Positions 7,666-15,858 of a DNA stretch of 43,878 nucleotides are shown here, one piece after another (positions within the stretch are counted from its first letter, which is position 1; each line of letters begins with the position of its first letter). This DNA comes from Treponema sp. (GTDB lineage Bacteria; Spirochaetota; Spirochaetia; Treponematales; Breznakiellaceae): the NCBI GenBank assembly GCA_031276965.1, contig JAISMC010000070.1:1-43878 (forward strand), read 5' to 3'. The translations under genes and the position numbers were made by a program. The notes beneath the pieces were generated by a model, which saw only the letters and a list, made by a program, of their open reading frames with translations, did no database searches and had not been told where the DNA came from.

Positions 7666-8385
7666 ATGAAACGATACTTTGCGGCGGTTCTGCTCTTTTC
7701 CCTGGCCGGGTTTCTGTTTGCCCAGAATGAAATAGGCACTCCCACCGCCGGGACCCTGGGTATTGACGTAGCTCAGCAGAAGTTGAAAGAGATTTCCGTG
7801 GATAAGTTTGAATTCGACGGATACTGGAAATCTTCCATCTCTTCCGACGACGGTTTTACCACGACCCGGCTCTTTGAAGGCGGCCCCCTGGGTAAACAGG
7901 CCATAGAGGATGAGCGGGATCTGAACATCCCCGATCAGTATGTACTGGGTACGAGGATAGATTTTATTCACCGGGGTTATACCAGCTTTACCCTGTATCC
8001 CCAGCGGCCCATCCCCATCGAGGGCATCACCAAGACCATTTCCGTTTGGGTTGTGGGCCGTAACTTTAACCATGAGCTAAAATTGCTGCTCCAGGACTTT
8101 TATGGCAGGAACTTTGAACTCTATGTGGGTAAGCTTAATTTCCAGGGCTGGAAGAAGCTCACCGTGGCGATCCCCCCCCAGTCAGGGGACGGGGAACAGG
8201 GCATAGTCCAGCGCAGTTACCATTACAATAACCAGATGGGGATTAAGATCACCGGTTTCAGAATTGACTGCGATCCTATGGAAGCCTACGGCAGTTACTA
8301 CATTTATTTTGACGATCTCCGGGCGGTTACGGACCTCTTTGCCGAGGATGACCGTGACGCCGACGATATGGTAGACGCCTGGTAG
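7666..8385 (+). CDS. flaA: Flagellar filament outer-layer (sheath) protein FlaA, paralogue 2
   Basis: The 239-residue protein begins with a signal peptide (MKRYFAAVLLFSLAGFLFAQ) and then follows the same plan as its upstream neighbour: SVDKFEFDGYWKSSISSDDG, TRIDFIHRGYTSFTLYPQRP, ISVWVVGRNFNHELKLLLQD, LYVGKLNFQGWKKL, and YYIYFDDLRAVTDLFAEDD at the acidic C-terminus. It lies 12 bases after paralogue 1 with an AGGAGG site, so both come from the consensus promoter at 6803 and end at the hairpin terminator at 8400. Adjacent paralogues imply that both are incorporated in the sheath, perhaps at different ratios. Confidence 0.8.
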   Translation: MKRYFAAVLLFSLAGFLFAQNEIGTPTAGTLGIDVAQQKLKEISVDKFEFDGYWKSSISSDDGFTTTRLFEGGPLGKQAIEDERDLNIPDQYVLGTRIDFIHRGYTSFTLYPQRPIPIEGITKTISVWVVGRNFNHELKLLLQDFYGRNFELYVGKLNFQGWKKLTVAIPPQSGDGEQGIVQRSYHYNNQMGIKITGFRIDCDPMEAYGSYYIYFDDLRAVTDLFAEDDRDADDMVDAW

Positions 8386-8399
8386 CTGCGTTTTAGTTG

Positions 8400-8429
8400 A
8401 AAAGGGCCGCCGCCGGGCGGTCCTTTTTT
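8400..8429 (+). terminator. Rho-independent terminator after flaA (probably bidirectional)
   Basis: Arms 8400-8411 and 8416-8427 pair over 12 positions with one G-U pair, around a GCCG loop. The right arm ends in a run of six T. On the opposite strand the same stem also ends in T residues, so it can serve the convergent gene that stops at 8428. Confidence 0.9.
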
Positions 8430-9153
8430 AGGTTCTCTTCCCTTTAGTTGTTTTTTTTGCCGTTGCTGTTTTTTTTCTGCTCCGCCTTATCCGGTATACC
8501 CAGGAATTGCCCCGTTTTTCGATCCGTTCCACCAGATCTATCCTGGTAAGCACATAGAGGGTCTTCCGGGCAATGGCGGTAGGTATCCGGGCCCTTTCTC
8601 CCAATTCTTTGACGGTAAAGGATTCCCCGTCCCGAAAGGGAACAAAGAGACGGTAGTCCGCAGGGCGGATTAAGGAAACCGATTCCCCGTACCGGGTTAG
8701 GATTCTGTCTACTATACTGTCTCCGCCCCGGCGCCAGGAACCCCGGCCGTCCCTGATCCGTCTTTCCTCGGTTTCCACCAGGGCCAGCTCAATGACCAGA
8801 TCCTCCAGCAGCGGCAGGTCCGGCGCATAGATAAGGACCTTAAAGAGATCCCAGATGGTGCCCTTCCGGGGACTGGTCCGGCGGGAGATGAGGGTTCCGG
8901 CGGGATCGTAGCGTTCGATGATCTTCCGGGTGATGATGGGGTGAATGATCCGGACCTTGCCGGATTTGACCAGTTCCGGGATTTTGGCCTTGAGGGGGCC
9001 GAAGCTGCCGGTCTGAACTTCGATCAATTCTCCTGCCGGGCTGAGACCGTCGCATACATAGCTTCCCCGGATTATTTCGGTCTCTCCCTCCCCGGCATAG
9101 CGGAATTTAAGCGCCCGGTGGAGGCTGCTTTCATGTCCGGTACCGGTGCTCAC
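8428..9153 (-). CDS. Nuclease-like protein with C-terminal winged helix, unassigned
   Basis: I do not recognise this 241-residue protein by name. Residues 1-75 look like a PD-(D/E)XK-type core: an N-terminal helix (SSLHRALKFRYAG), then DGLSPAGELIEVQTGSFGPL, in which Asp and Glu-Val-Gln could be the metal-binding D and ExQ residues, followed by helix KAKIPELVKSGK and strand VRIIHPII. Residues 185-230 form a probable winged helix (FTVKELGERARIPTAIARKT, LYVLTRIDLVERI, NSWVYRI), and the tail is very basic (KKTATAKKTTKGK). Its start overlaps the upstream gene by 4 bases. A DNA-binding or DNA-cutting role is inferred from these two parts only. Confidence 0.55.
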   Translation of the reverse strand: MSTGTGHESSLHRALKFRYAGEGETEIIRGSYVCDGLSPAGELIEVQTGSFGPLKAKIPELVKSGKVRIIHPIITRKIIERYDPAGTLISRRTSPRKGTIWDLFKVLIYAPDLPLLEDLVIELALVETEERRIRDGRGSWRRGGDSIVDRILTRYGESVSLIRPADYRLFVPFRDGESFTVKELGERARIPTAIARKTLYVLTRIDLVERIEKRGNSWVYRIRRSRKKTATAKKTTKGKRT

Positions 9154-9419
9154 AGGTATCTGGTCCGCACATCCCGGGACTGTGTATAGGGGCGAAGCTC
9201 GTCGGCGCTCATCAGTTCCAGGAAATGATAGGTTTCATTACCCCCCTTGTTTTCATTGGTTTTGATACGGGAAACCCTGAATACGATCATCCGGTTGGTG
9301 GGCAGGGGCAGTTCCAGGGGTCTGCCGTTTACATCTACCAGATCGTTCAAAGAAAGCCTTCCGGAAATTTCCTGTACATCCCCCTCGGGAAAAACGATAA
9401 AGTACTCGTTTATGAACAT
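9150..9419 (-). CDS. Small conserved-looking protein, unassigned
   Basis: The 89-residue product (MFINEYFIVFPEGDVQEISG through TYHFLELMSADELRPY) is not recognised. It reads as a compact beta-rich domain with strands YFIVFPEG, MIVFRVSRI and TYHFLEL. No signal peptide, membrane span or Cys/His motif is seen. The last codons overlap the start of the downstream nuclease-like gene as ATGA, so the two are coupled and may work together. No clear ribosome site precedes the ATG. A stop codon lies eight codons upstream with no other start codon between, so this start is the only reasonable one. Confidence 0.6.
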   Translation of the reverse strand: MFINEYFIVFPEGDVQEISGRLSLNDLVDVNGRPLELPLPTNRMIVFRVSRIKTNENKGGNETYHFLELMSADELRPYTQSRDVRTRYL

Positions 9420-9586
9420 GGGGGGATGATAATACCTTTTCGTTTACATACACAAGACGCGGAATTTCCGGCTTCAAATTCAAGGGGCCGGGCCTTTCGT
9501 ATGAACGGCGTATACCTTCACTAAACAAGGGTATAGCCGTTTTATCAGTTTTTTTCACTATTTATAATTTTTTCTGTAATTCTTTA

Positions 9587-9615
9587 TTGACGGAAATTCT
9601 TTATAGGGAAATAAT
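9587..9615 (+). promoter_or_regulatory. Promoter of the division cluster (mraZ)
   Basis: TTGACG (9587-9592) and AATAAT (9610-9615) are 17 bases apart. The predicted start at about 9622 lies at the first of the MraZ boxes, so bound MraZ would block or disturb initiation. Confidence 0.65.
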
Positions 9616-9623
9616 GTAAAACA

Positions 9624-9648
9624 GTGGGGAAAAGTGGGAAAAAGTGGA
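9624..9648 (+). promoter_or_regulatory. MraZ-box direct repeats upstream of mraZ
   Basis: GTGGG at 9624, GTGGG at 9634 and GTGGA at 9644 recur at exact 10-base steps, separated by A-rich spacers. This is the direct-repeat arrangement (TGGG repeated at about one helical turn) known to be bound by the MraZ ring in E. coli and mollicutes. The third copy overlaps the GTG start codon of mraZ, which indicates autoregulation. Confidence 0.8.
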
Positions 9649-10093
9649 TCTTTTAACCGGCGAGTTTAACAATACCCTGGACGACAAGGGCAGGGTAAGC
9701 ATTCCTTCCCGCCTCAGGGAGAAGCTGCAGGAAAACGTACTGATCCTTACCAAGGGTATCGACGATTATGTTTGGCTGCTGCCCCCGGAAAAGTGGGAAA
9801 AAGTTTCTTCCACGCTGATCAAAAACACTTCCCTTTCTTTGAAAAAGGCTTCCCTGGTACAGCATCATTTTATCGTTCCCGCCCAGGAGACGGAGATTGA
9901 TAAATCCGGCCGGGTGGCTATTCCCCAAAGCCTTCGGGAGTATGCGGGGCTGACCAAGGACTGCGTTATTCTTGGCAGCGGGGAGAGCTTGGAAATATGG
10001 GATACCCGGCGGTATCAGGCTTACCAGAATTCCAGTGGGGATACCCTCATGGATGTACTGGAAGAGATGGGACCGGTAGATCTGTTTTTATAG
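9644..10093 (+). CDS. mraZ: Transcriptional regulator MraZ
   Basis: MraZ is a ring-forming DNA-binding protein that controls the division and cell-wall cluster. The 149-residue product shows two AbrB/MraZ half-domains: GEFNNTLDDKGRVSIPSRLR near residue 5 and QETEIDKSGRVAIPQSLREY near 80, each with the D-x-(K/S)-G-R-(V)-x-I-P core. The start is GTG at 9644, inside the third MraZ box. It is the first gene of the cluster and is followed at 9 bases by rsmH, as in most bacteria. Confidence 0.97.
   Translation: MDLLTGEFNNTLDDKGRVSIPSRLREKLQENVLILTKGIDDYVWLLPPEKWEKVSSTLIKNTSLSLKKASLVQHHFIVPAQETEIDKSGRVAIPQSLREYAGLTKDCVILGSGESLEIWDTRRYQAYQNSSGDTLMDVLEEMGPVDLFL
9787..9804 (+). repeat. 18-base copy of the MraZ-box sequence inside mraZ
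   Basis: The 18 bases at 9787-9804 (GGAAAAGTGGGAAAAAGT) are identical to those at 9628-9645 in the upstream box region. Here they encode Pro-Glu-Lys-Trp-Glu-Lys-Val in mraZ. The copy carries one full GTGGG with a GT at the next 10-base step. It may be a downstream operator or a chance product of A-rich coding sequence. Confidence 0.4.
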
Positions 10094-10102
10094 GAAGTAA
10101 AA

Positions 10103-11050
10103 GTGGAGATTGTCCACACTCCGGTGTTACTGGAAGAAACGATTGCATACCTCGCCCCCCGGAAGGAACGGGAACTTATGGTGGACGCTACCCTGGGCGA
10201 GGGGGGGCACAGCTTCGCCTTTTTATCCCGTTTTCCGGATCTTAAGCTTATCGGTATCGACGCCGACCGGGACATACAGGAACGGGCCCGGGAACGGCTG
10301 CGGGAATTCGGCGGCAGGGTGCATTTTTACTGCGGCTGGTCCCACGAATTCTTTGCGGAATTTCCCCGGGACAGCAAGCGGCCCAATACCATCCTCATGG
10401 ATTTGGGGATCAGCCTCTATCACTATGAAAAATCCGGCCGGGGTTTCAGCCTGAAAAAGGACGAGATCCTGGACATGCGTATAGACAATTCCTCCGGAGT
10501 CAGTGCGGCGGAGCTTATTGCCCGGCTTCCCGAAAAGGATCTGGCGGATCTGATCTACCGGAACGGCGAAGAACGCTATTCCCGGCGCATTGCCCGGAGC
10601 ATAGTGGCGGCCCGGTCCAGGGGGACTATCACCGGCTCCGCGGCGCTGGCGGAGATTGTAAGCAGGGCGGTGCCTTCCTTTTGCCGGCACGGCCCCATGC
10701 ATCCCGCCACCAGGACCTTTCAGGCCCTGCGTATCGCCGTGAATGGAGAATTGTCCCGGCTGAAGGATCTGCTGGAGGCGGCCCTGGGCGTCCTCGAAGT
10801 GGGCGGCCGTATGGGGGTTATCACCTTTCACTCTCTGGAAGACCGGATTGTAAAAAATTTTTTCCGGGAAAAAAACAAGGACTGTACCTGTCCCCCGGAA
10901 GCGCCGATATGTAGATGTGAGGGCCGCCGGATAGTTGCCATTTTGACCAAGAAGGCGGTTTCTCCAGCGGATACGGAAATACAGCATAATCCGCCCTCCC
11001 GGAGCGCCAAGCTCAGGGTCGCAGAAAAAGTGCTTGAGGATGGTCAATGA
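10103..11050 (+). CDS. rsmH: 16S rRNA (cytosine-1402-N4)-methyltransferase
   Basis: RsmH (MraW) methylates C1402 in the ribosomal decoding centre using S-adenosylmethionine. The 315-residue protein has the family landmarks: HTPVLLEETIAYL at the start, the SAM-binding DATLGEGGHSFAFL and LIGIDADRDI, LMDLGISLYHYEKSGRGFS, and the C-terminal MGVITFHSLEDRIVKNFF with a Cys cluster (CTCPPEAPICRC) before the final NPPSRSAKLRVAEK. The start is GTG (10103). Its stop overlaps the next ATG by 4 bases. Confidence 0.97.
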   Translation: MEIVHTPVLLEETIAYLAPRKERELMVDATLGEGGHSFAFLSRFPDLKLIGIDADRDIQERARERLREFGGRVHFYCGWSHEFFAEFPRDSKRPNTILMDLGISLYHYEKSGRGFSLKKDEILDMRIDNSSGVSAAELIARLPEKDLADLIYRNGEERYSRRIARSIVAARSRGTITGSAALAEIVSRAVPSFCRHGPMHPATRTFQALRIAVNGELSRLKDLLEAALGVLEVGGRMGVITFHSLEDRIVKNFFREKNKDCTCPPEAPICRCEGRRIVAILTKKAVSPADTEIQHNPPSRSAKLRVAEKVLEDGQ

Positions 11051-11334
11051 TGGGGCGGTACATACTGATGTATTTTTTAATCCTTACCATACCTTTGTTT
11101 TTGGGATTAACCGCCCTGCAGTCTTCCCGGTATGCCCAATTGGAACAGGAAATGCGCCGCCTTGAAACGATTCAGGAAGAGTGGATAGAGAGCAACAAGC
11201 GGCTTATTGCGGGTATTGCGGTACTTTCTTCGTCGGAACGGATAGAGTATATTGCCAAAAACGATCTGGGGCTTCAAAAAAAGGCCCCCGAGGAGATTCT
11301 GCAAATTCGGATTGAAGGGGACAGCGATGGCTGA
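11047..11334 (+). CDS. ftsL: Cell division protein FtsL-like
   Basis: A 95-residue bitopic protein: membrane segment at about residues 5-24 (ILMYFLILTIPLFLGLTALQ), then a heptad coiled coil (YAQLEQEMRRLETIQEEW), then a short C-terminal part containing RIEYIAKNDLGLQKKAPEEI. The last motif is shared with FtsL/DivIC proteins. Sequence conservation of FtsL is always low, so the call relies on topology, size and position between rsmH and murF. It would bridge FtsQ and the septal synthase. The start overlaps the rsmH stop (ATGA) and the end overlaps murF by 8 bases. Confidence 0.8.
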   Translation: MMGRYILMYFLILTIPLFLGLTALQSSRYAQLEQEMRRLETIQEEWIESNKRLIAGIAVLSSSERIEYIAKNDLGLQKKAPEEILQIRIEGDSDG

Positions 11335-12805
11335 GATCCTGATGTCCTTTGAGCGGCTTGCGGCAGTCCTGGGGGGGCGGCTTGTCTCGTTTAATCCCTC
11401 CATCCGGGGTTTTTCCTCGGTATGTATCGATTCCCGAAAGGCCGGTCCCGGCGCCCTCTTTGTAGCTCTGGCCGGTTCTGTCCGGAACGGGCACGACTAT
11501 GTGGAAGCCGCCTTTAGGGCGGGAGCCGCGGCGGCGCTGGTGGCAGAGTCCCGGCTGGAACCGGCCCTTGAGGATACGGCCCGCCGGGCCGGGGCACTGC
11601 TCCTGACGGCGGCGGATACTCTGCAGGCCCTGCAGCAGGCGGCGGCGGCCTATTTGTCCGGTTTTCCCGGCCTTGTCCGGGTGGGTATTACCGGTTCATC
11701 GGGAAAGACTACCACCAAGGAAATTGCCGCCGCCATGATAGGCGCGGAAAAAGAGGTGGTTATCAATCCGGGGAACTATAATTCGGAGACCGGCCTGCCC
11801 CTGGCGGTATTCGGCGTCCGTTCCCGTCATCAGGTAGGGATCTTCGAGATGGGGATGAACCGCAGGGGAGAGATAGGAGCATTGGCGGCGGTGCTTAGAC
11901 CGCATATTGCTTTAATCACGAACATAGGCTCCGCCCATATCGGTATTATCGGCAGCAGGGAGGGGATAGCTCAAGAGAAAAAAGCGGTTTTTTCCGCCTT
12001 TACCGGAACCGGACTTGCCCTGATCCCTGAGGATGATGAGTACCGGGATTTCCTTGCCCGTGATCTGCGGGGACGGCCTGTCTTTTACGGTCCCCGTTCC
12101 TGCGGGGAACTGGGGTCCATTCGGGAACTGGGGCTGGAGGGGACTGAGCTGAACTGGGAGGGACGCCCCCTCCGTTTCGGCCTTCCCGGCGCCCATAACA
12201 TAAAAAACGCCCTGGCCGCGGCGGCCATTGCCAAGGCGGTTCCGGTCGGCGCCGCAGCCATACGCCGGGGGCTGGAATCGGTAAAGCCTCTTTTTGGCCG
12301 CGGCGAAATTCTCCGGGGATCGGTAACGGTGGTACAGGACTGCTATAACGCCAACCCCGAATCGGCGGCGGCGGCGATCCGTTTCTGCGATGCGGTTTTC
12401 TGGCCGGGCCGGAGGATCTACATCATAGGATCCATGCTGGAACTGGGGACCGTTTCCCCTGAGGCGCACCGGGAACTGGGCCGGCTCCTGGCCGTTTCCA
12501 GAGCGGACATGGTCTTCCTCTACGGAACGGAAACAGCCCCGGCCCGGGACATGCTGGAGGCGCCGCCGCCGGACTATTCCGGGCTTGGGGCAGAAGCCGA
12601 AGTTTCAGGCTGTGTCTCCTCCTGCCGGGGGCGGAAGGTTCCCTGTTTTTACACCGGTAGTATAGATGTGCTGTCCCAGGCGGCGGCGGATTTTGTGCGC
12701 CCCGGAGATTTGGTCCTGCTTAAAGGTTCCCGGGGCTGCGCCCTGGAACGGCTGGCCGGCAGGCTTCTGGCTTCTGCGGAACTGCCTGTACAAGGAGGGG
12801 TTTGA
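11327..12805 (+). CDS. murF: UDP-N-acetylmuramoyl-tripeptide--D-alanyl-D-alanine ligase
   Basis: MurF adds D-Ala-D-Ala to the UDP-MurNAc-tripeptide in the cytoplasm, the last step of precursor peptide assembly. The product of about 492 residues begins MAEILMSFERLAAVLGG; the ATG at 11327 overlaps the ftsL stop. Domain order is standard: substrate-binding N-domain (SSVCIDSRKAGPGALFVAL), ATP-binding P-loop GITGSSGKTTTKE near residue 120, then NSETGLPLAVFG, HIALITNIGSAHIG, GAHNIKNALAAAAIA and QDCYNANPESAAAAIRF. It is the only Mur ligase in this cluster. Confidence 0.96.
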   Translation: MAEILMSFERLAAVLGGRLVSFNPSIRGFSSVCIDSRKAGPGALFVALAGSVRNGHDYVEAAFRAGAAAALVAESRLEPALEDTARRAGALLLTAADTLQALQQAAAAYLSGFPGLVRVGITGSSGKTTTKEIAAAMIGAEKEVVINPGNYNSETGLPLAVFGVRSRHQVGIFEMGMNRRGEIGALAAVLRPHIALITNIGSAHIGIIGSREGIAQEKKAVFSAFTGTGLALIPEDDEYRDFLARDLRGRPVFYGPRSCGELGSIRELGLEGTELNWEGRPLRFGLPGAHNIKNALAAAAIAKAVPVGAAAIRRGLESVKPLFGRGEILRGSVTVVQDCYNANPESAAAAIRFCDAVFWPGRRIYIIGSMLELGTVSPEAHRELGRLLAVSRADMVFLYGTETAPARDMLEAPPPDYSGLGAEAEVSGCVSSCRGRKVPCFYTGSIDVLSQAAADFVRPGDLVLLKGSRGCALERLAGRLLASAELPVQGGV

Positions 12806-13884
12806 TGTTTCTACAGTTTATCTATCCCCTGGTACGTTATTTTACCCCCTTCAATGTATTTCAGTATTTGTCTTTCCGCGGGGCCTATGCGGCGTTGACC
12901 ACCCTGCTCATCTGCTTTTTGTTTGGTCCCCGGATCATCGAAGCCATAAGGCGGCTGAAAATAGGCCAGTCCGTCCGGGATGACGGACCAGAAACCCATC
13001 TGAAAAAAGAAGGTACCCCTACCATGGGAGGGGTACTAATCATCCTTCCCGTAATATTCTCCATGCTGCTTTGGCAGGATTTGAACAACAAGAAGGTTTG
13101 GCTTACCCTGGGGGCCTTCCTTGCCTTCGGCCTTATCGGTTTTATCGACGATTACCTCAAAGTAAGCCGGCGCAATTCCACGGGGATCTCCGCCAGGGGG
13201 AAGCTTATTGCCCAATTTGCGGTAGCCCTGGGGATCAGCCTCATCCTCTATTTTTCGGAGGGGGAGGGAATCACCGCCCTCTATATTCCCTTCTTTAAAA
13301 ATCCCGTAGCGGATCTGGGGGTATGGTGGATACCCTTCGCTATGCTGCTCCTGGTGGGGGAATCCAATGCGGTCAACCTCTCCGACGGTCTGGACGGGCT
13401 TGCCGCGGGACTGCTCTTTTTGGTCTTTATTACCCTGGGGGTTCTTACTTACCTTTCGGGACGGGCGGATTATTCTTCCTATCTGGGGATACCCTATATT
13501 ACCGGAGCGGGGGAACTGGCGGTATTCTGTTTTGCCGGAGCAGGGGCCTGCGTGGGCTTCCTTTGGTTTAATTTCTATCCCGCGGAGGTTTTTATGGGGG
13601 ATGTGGGGAGCTTGTCTCTGGGAGGGGTTATCGCCACCATATCTCTTATTATAAAAAAGGAAATACTTATTCTGATTATCGGCGGGGTCTTCGTACTGGA
13701 GGCGGCTTCGGTGATTATACAGGTACTGTACTATAAATTGCGGAAGAAGCGGGTCTTTAAGATGGCTCCGCTTCATCATCACTTCGAGTTGTCCGGCTGG
13801 GTGGAAACCAAGGTGGTTATCCGTTTCTGGATCCTTGGGGGCTTGTTTGCAGTCATTGCCCTTTCGACTTTGAAGATACAATGA
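12805..13884 (+). CDS. mraY: Phospho-N-acetylmuramoyl-pentapeptide transferase
   Basis: MraY moves phospho-MurNAc-pentapeptide onto undecaprenyl phosphate, giving lipid I at the inner membrane. The protein of about 359 residues has some ten membrane spans and the family motifs: GTPTMGGVLI, GFIDDYLKVSRRNSTGISARGKL (catalytic Asp pair), ESNAVNLSDGLDGLA, GDVGSLSLGG and MAPLHHHFELSGW. ATG at 12805 follows an AAGGAGGGG site and overlaps the murF stop, so it is preferred over the TTG three bases earlier. It overlaps ftsW by 4 bases at its end. Confidence 0.98.
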   Translation: MFLQFIYPLVRYFTPFNVFQYLSFRGAYAALTTLLICFLFGPRIIEAIRRLKIGQSVRDDGPETHLKKEGTPTMGGVLIILPVIFSMLLWQDLNNKKVWLTLGAFLAFGLIGFIDDYLKVSRRNSTGISARGKLIAQFAVALGISLILYFSEGEGITALYIPFFKNPVADLGVWWIPFAMLLLVGESNAVNLSDGLDGLAAGLLFLVFITLGVLTYLSGRADYSSYLGIPYITGAGELAVFCFAGAGACVGFLWFNFYPAEVFMGDVGSLSLGGVIATISLIIKKEILILIIGGVFVLEAASVIIQVLYYKLRKKRVFKMAPLHHHFELSGWVETKVVIRFWILGGLFAVIALSTLKIQ

Positions 13885-15035
13885 GCAGGAAAATGGCGTA
13901 TGCGATAAACGTGGAGGCCGCCGGCCGCGCCTCCAGGGGGGACCACATTCTGACTGCGGGGGTGCTCCTCCTTACGGGTCTTGGTATGGTTACCCTCTAC
14001 TCTTCCTCCTATGCTTTTGCGGAGCGCTTTTTCGGAAACGGCTTTTATTTTATTTCCCGGCAGGCCGTTCTGGGGATAGCAGGGCTGGCTCTCTTCTTCC
14101 TGGCTTCCCGGATCCGCCTGGAGATTCTGCGGAAATGGATCAAGTTTCTGGTAATAGGTACGGCGGCGCTCTGCCTCCTTACCCTTGTACCGGGGATCGG
14201 GGTGGTAAAAAACGGCGCCGCCCGGTGGATAAGGCTGGGGCCCCATACTTATCAGCCTTCGGAATTGGTCAAGCTCGTGCTGCCCCTCTACCTGGCTCAC
14301 ATCTTTGACAAAAAGAAGGAGCGGATCGATTCCTTTACCGCAGGGGTGCTGCCCCCGGTACTGGTTACGGGACTTTTCTTTGTACTTATCTACCTGGAGA
14401 ACAATTTTTCCACCGCCGTGTTTATCGCGGTGAATGTACTCTTTGTGTTTTTTATTGCCGGGGTACGGCTTAGGTATTTCTTTGCCGCCGCGGTGGTCCT
14501 GCTGCCCCTGTCGGCGCTGCTGATTCTGACCAAGGAACACCGTATACGGCGGCTTATCAGCTTTATATGGCCCGAATGGGACGCCCTGGGGGCGGGGTAT
14601 CAGGTCCACGCTTCCATCCTCACCATAGGGTCCGGGGGTCTCCTGGGCAAGGGGCTTGGCCAGGGTACCCGGAAAATAGCCAGTGTTCCCGAAATACATT
14701 CGGATTTTATCTTTTCGTCCTTTGCGGAGGAATCGGGGCTGCTGGGGGTTTTTCTCTTTTTTGTGATCTTTGTTATCTTTACGGTTCAGGGTTACCGGGC
14801 CTTTCTGCGGGTGGAGGACCCCTTTAGAAAGCTGCTGGCCTTCGGCATGGTAACCATGATCGCCTCCCAGACTCTGCTCAATATTGCGGTGGTTTCCGGC
14901 TCCCTGCCCGCCACCGGCATTCCCCTGCCGTTTTTTTCCGCCGGCGGATCATCCCTGGCAACTACCCTGCTCATGGCCGGATTGATTGTTAATGTTTCCC
15001 GGAGCGAAGGGAAACCGGAGGTAAAACATGTCTAG
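13881..15035 (+). CDS. ftsW: SEDS-family peptidoglycan glycosyltransferase FtsW
   Basis: FtsW polymerises lipid II into glycan strands at the septum together with a class B penicillin-binding protein. The 384-residue protein has about ten membrane spans and SEDS motifs: ARWIRLGPHTYQPSELVKL, the region ILTIGSGGLLGKGLGQGTRK, PEIHSDFIFSSFAEESGLLG, and PLPFFSAGGSSLATTLL near the end. The location between mraY and ftsQ favours FtsW over its paralogue RodA. No ftsI gene is in this cluster, so the partner must be encoded elsewhere. The start overlaps mraY by ATGA. Confidence 0.93.
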   Translation: MSRKMAYAINVEAAGRASRGDHILTAGVLLLTGLGMVTLYSSSYAFAERFFGNGFYFISRQAVLGIAGLALFFLASRIRLEILRKWIKFLVIGTAALCLLTLVPGIGVVKNGAARWIRLGPHTYQPSELVKLVLPLYLAHIFDKKKERIDSFTAGVLPPVLVTGLFFVLIYLENNFSTAVFIAVNVLFVFFIAGVRLRYFFAAAVVLLPLSALLILTKEHRIRRLISFIWPEWDALGAGYQVHASILTIGSGGLLGKGLGQGTRKIASVPEIHSDFIFSSFAEESGLLGVFLFFVIFVIFTVQGYRAFLRVEDPFRKLLAFGMVTMIASQTLLNIAVVSGSLPATGIPLPFFSAGGSSLATTLLMAGLIVNVSRSEGKPEVKHV

Positions 15036-15858
15036 CGGTTATGTTTATGCGGATGAACTTATCTCCGCAAAAACGGCGTCGTCATCAAAACTGGACAGGG
15101 TCCTTAAGCGCCTGATCATGATCATAGTGCTGATACTGGCGGCGGAGCTTATCTGGCTTACCGGGATAAGTCCCTGCATGCCTTTGGCCTCGGTGGAGGT
15201 GTCGGGGATTCCCGGTATTGACCGGGGGACGGTACTGGCTTTGGCGGAGATAGACGGACAGTCTTCCTACGTGTCGGTACGGTCCGGGAGAATAGAGGAG
15301 GCCCTCATGGCTCTGCCTCAGGTGGGAGCTGTCAAGGTAACCAAGCAGTTTCCCAATAAAGTTAAGATTCTGCTTGAAAGCCGGCGGGCGGTGGCCCTGT
15401 CTCTGGCGGGTATAGGGGGGAAGATACGGCCTGTTTATTTTGACAAAGACGGGGTGGTCTTTAAGATAGGCAGCGCCGGGTCCCTGGAGGATCTTTCCCC
15501 TTCCGTGCCCATCATATCGGGACTGATCTTCGAACAGGCCGCGGTAGGGATGCGGCTGCCCCCGGAATTTACGGAATTTTTTACGGAACTGGAACGAATC
15601 GGCGACGGCGCACCGGAACTGCTGGCGGCCCTTTCGGAAATACGGATCAACCGGAAAGCCTATGACGGTTTTGATCTGGTCCTCTATCCCGTCCATAATC
15701 CGGTGAAGGTCAGGATAGGGAACAATTTGAATGAGGATCTCCTCCGTTATATGATATTGGTTATAGACGTATTTAAGGACAAGGATATCAATGTGGAAGA
15801 GATTGATTTTAGGACCGGGACGGCGTCGTATACGGTGAAGGAGGTTTCCTCTGGCTAG
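15028..15858 (+). CDS. ftsQ: Cell division protein FtsQ/DivIB
   Basis: FtsQ is a bitopic scaffold that recruits late division proteins. The 276-residue product has a cytoplasmic N-terminus of about 33 residues, a membrane span (LIMIIVLILAAELIWLTGI), and then a POTRA domain (MPLASVEVSGIPGIDRGTVL through VGAVKVTKQFPNKVKILLESR, ending in the typical RRAVALSL). The C-terminal beta domain includes VYFDKDGVVFKIG. Its ATG overlaps the end of ftsW by 8 bases, and its stop overlaps the predicted ftsA start by 8 bases. Confidence 0.92.
   Translation: MSSGYVYADELISAKTASSSKLDRVLKRLIMIIVLILAAELIWLTGISPCMPLASVEVSGIPGIDRGTVLALAEIDGQSSYVSVRSGRIEEALMALPQVGAVKVTKQFPNKVKILLESRRAVALSLAGIGGKIRPVYFDKDGVVFKIGSAGSLEDLSPSVPIISGLIFEQAAVGMRLPPEFTEFFTELERIGDGAPELLAALSEIRINRKAYDGFDLVLYPVHNPVKVRIGNNLNEDLLRYMILVIDVFKDKDINVEEIDFRTGTASYTVKEVSSG

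Noticed and set aside
13036-14699. Long minus-strand open frames opposite mraY and ftsW
   Set aside because: They lie opposite well-supported genes, are rich in Pro, Gly, Arg and Gln as expected from reading G+C-rich codons backwards, and show no family motif.
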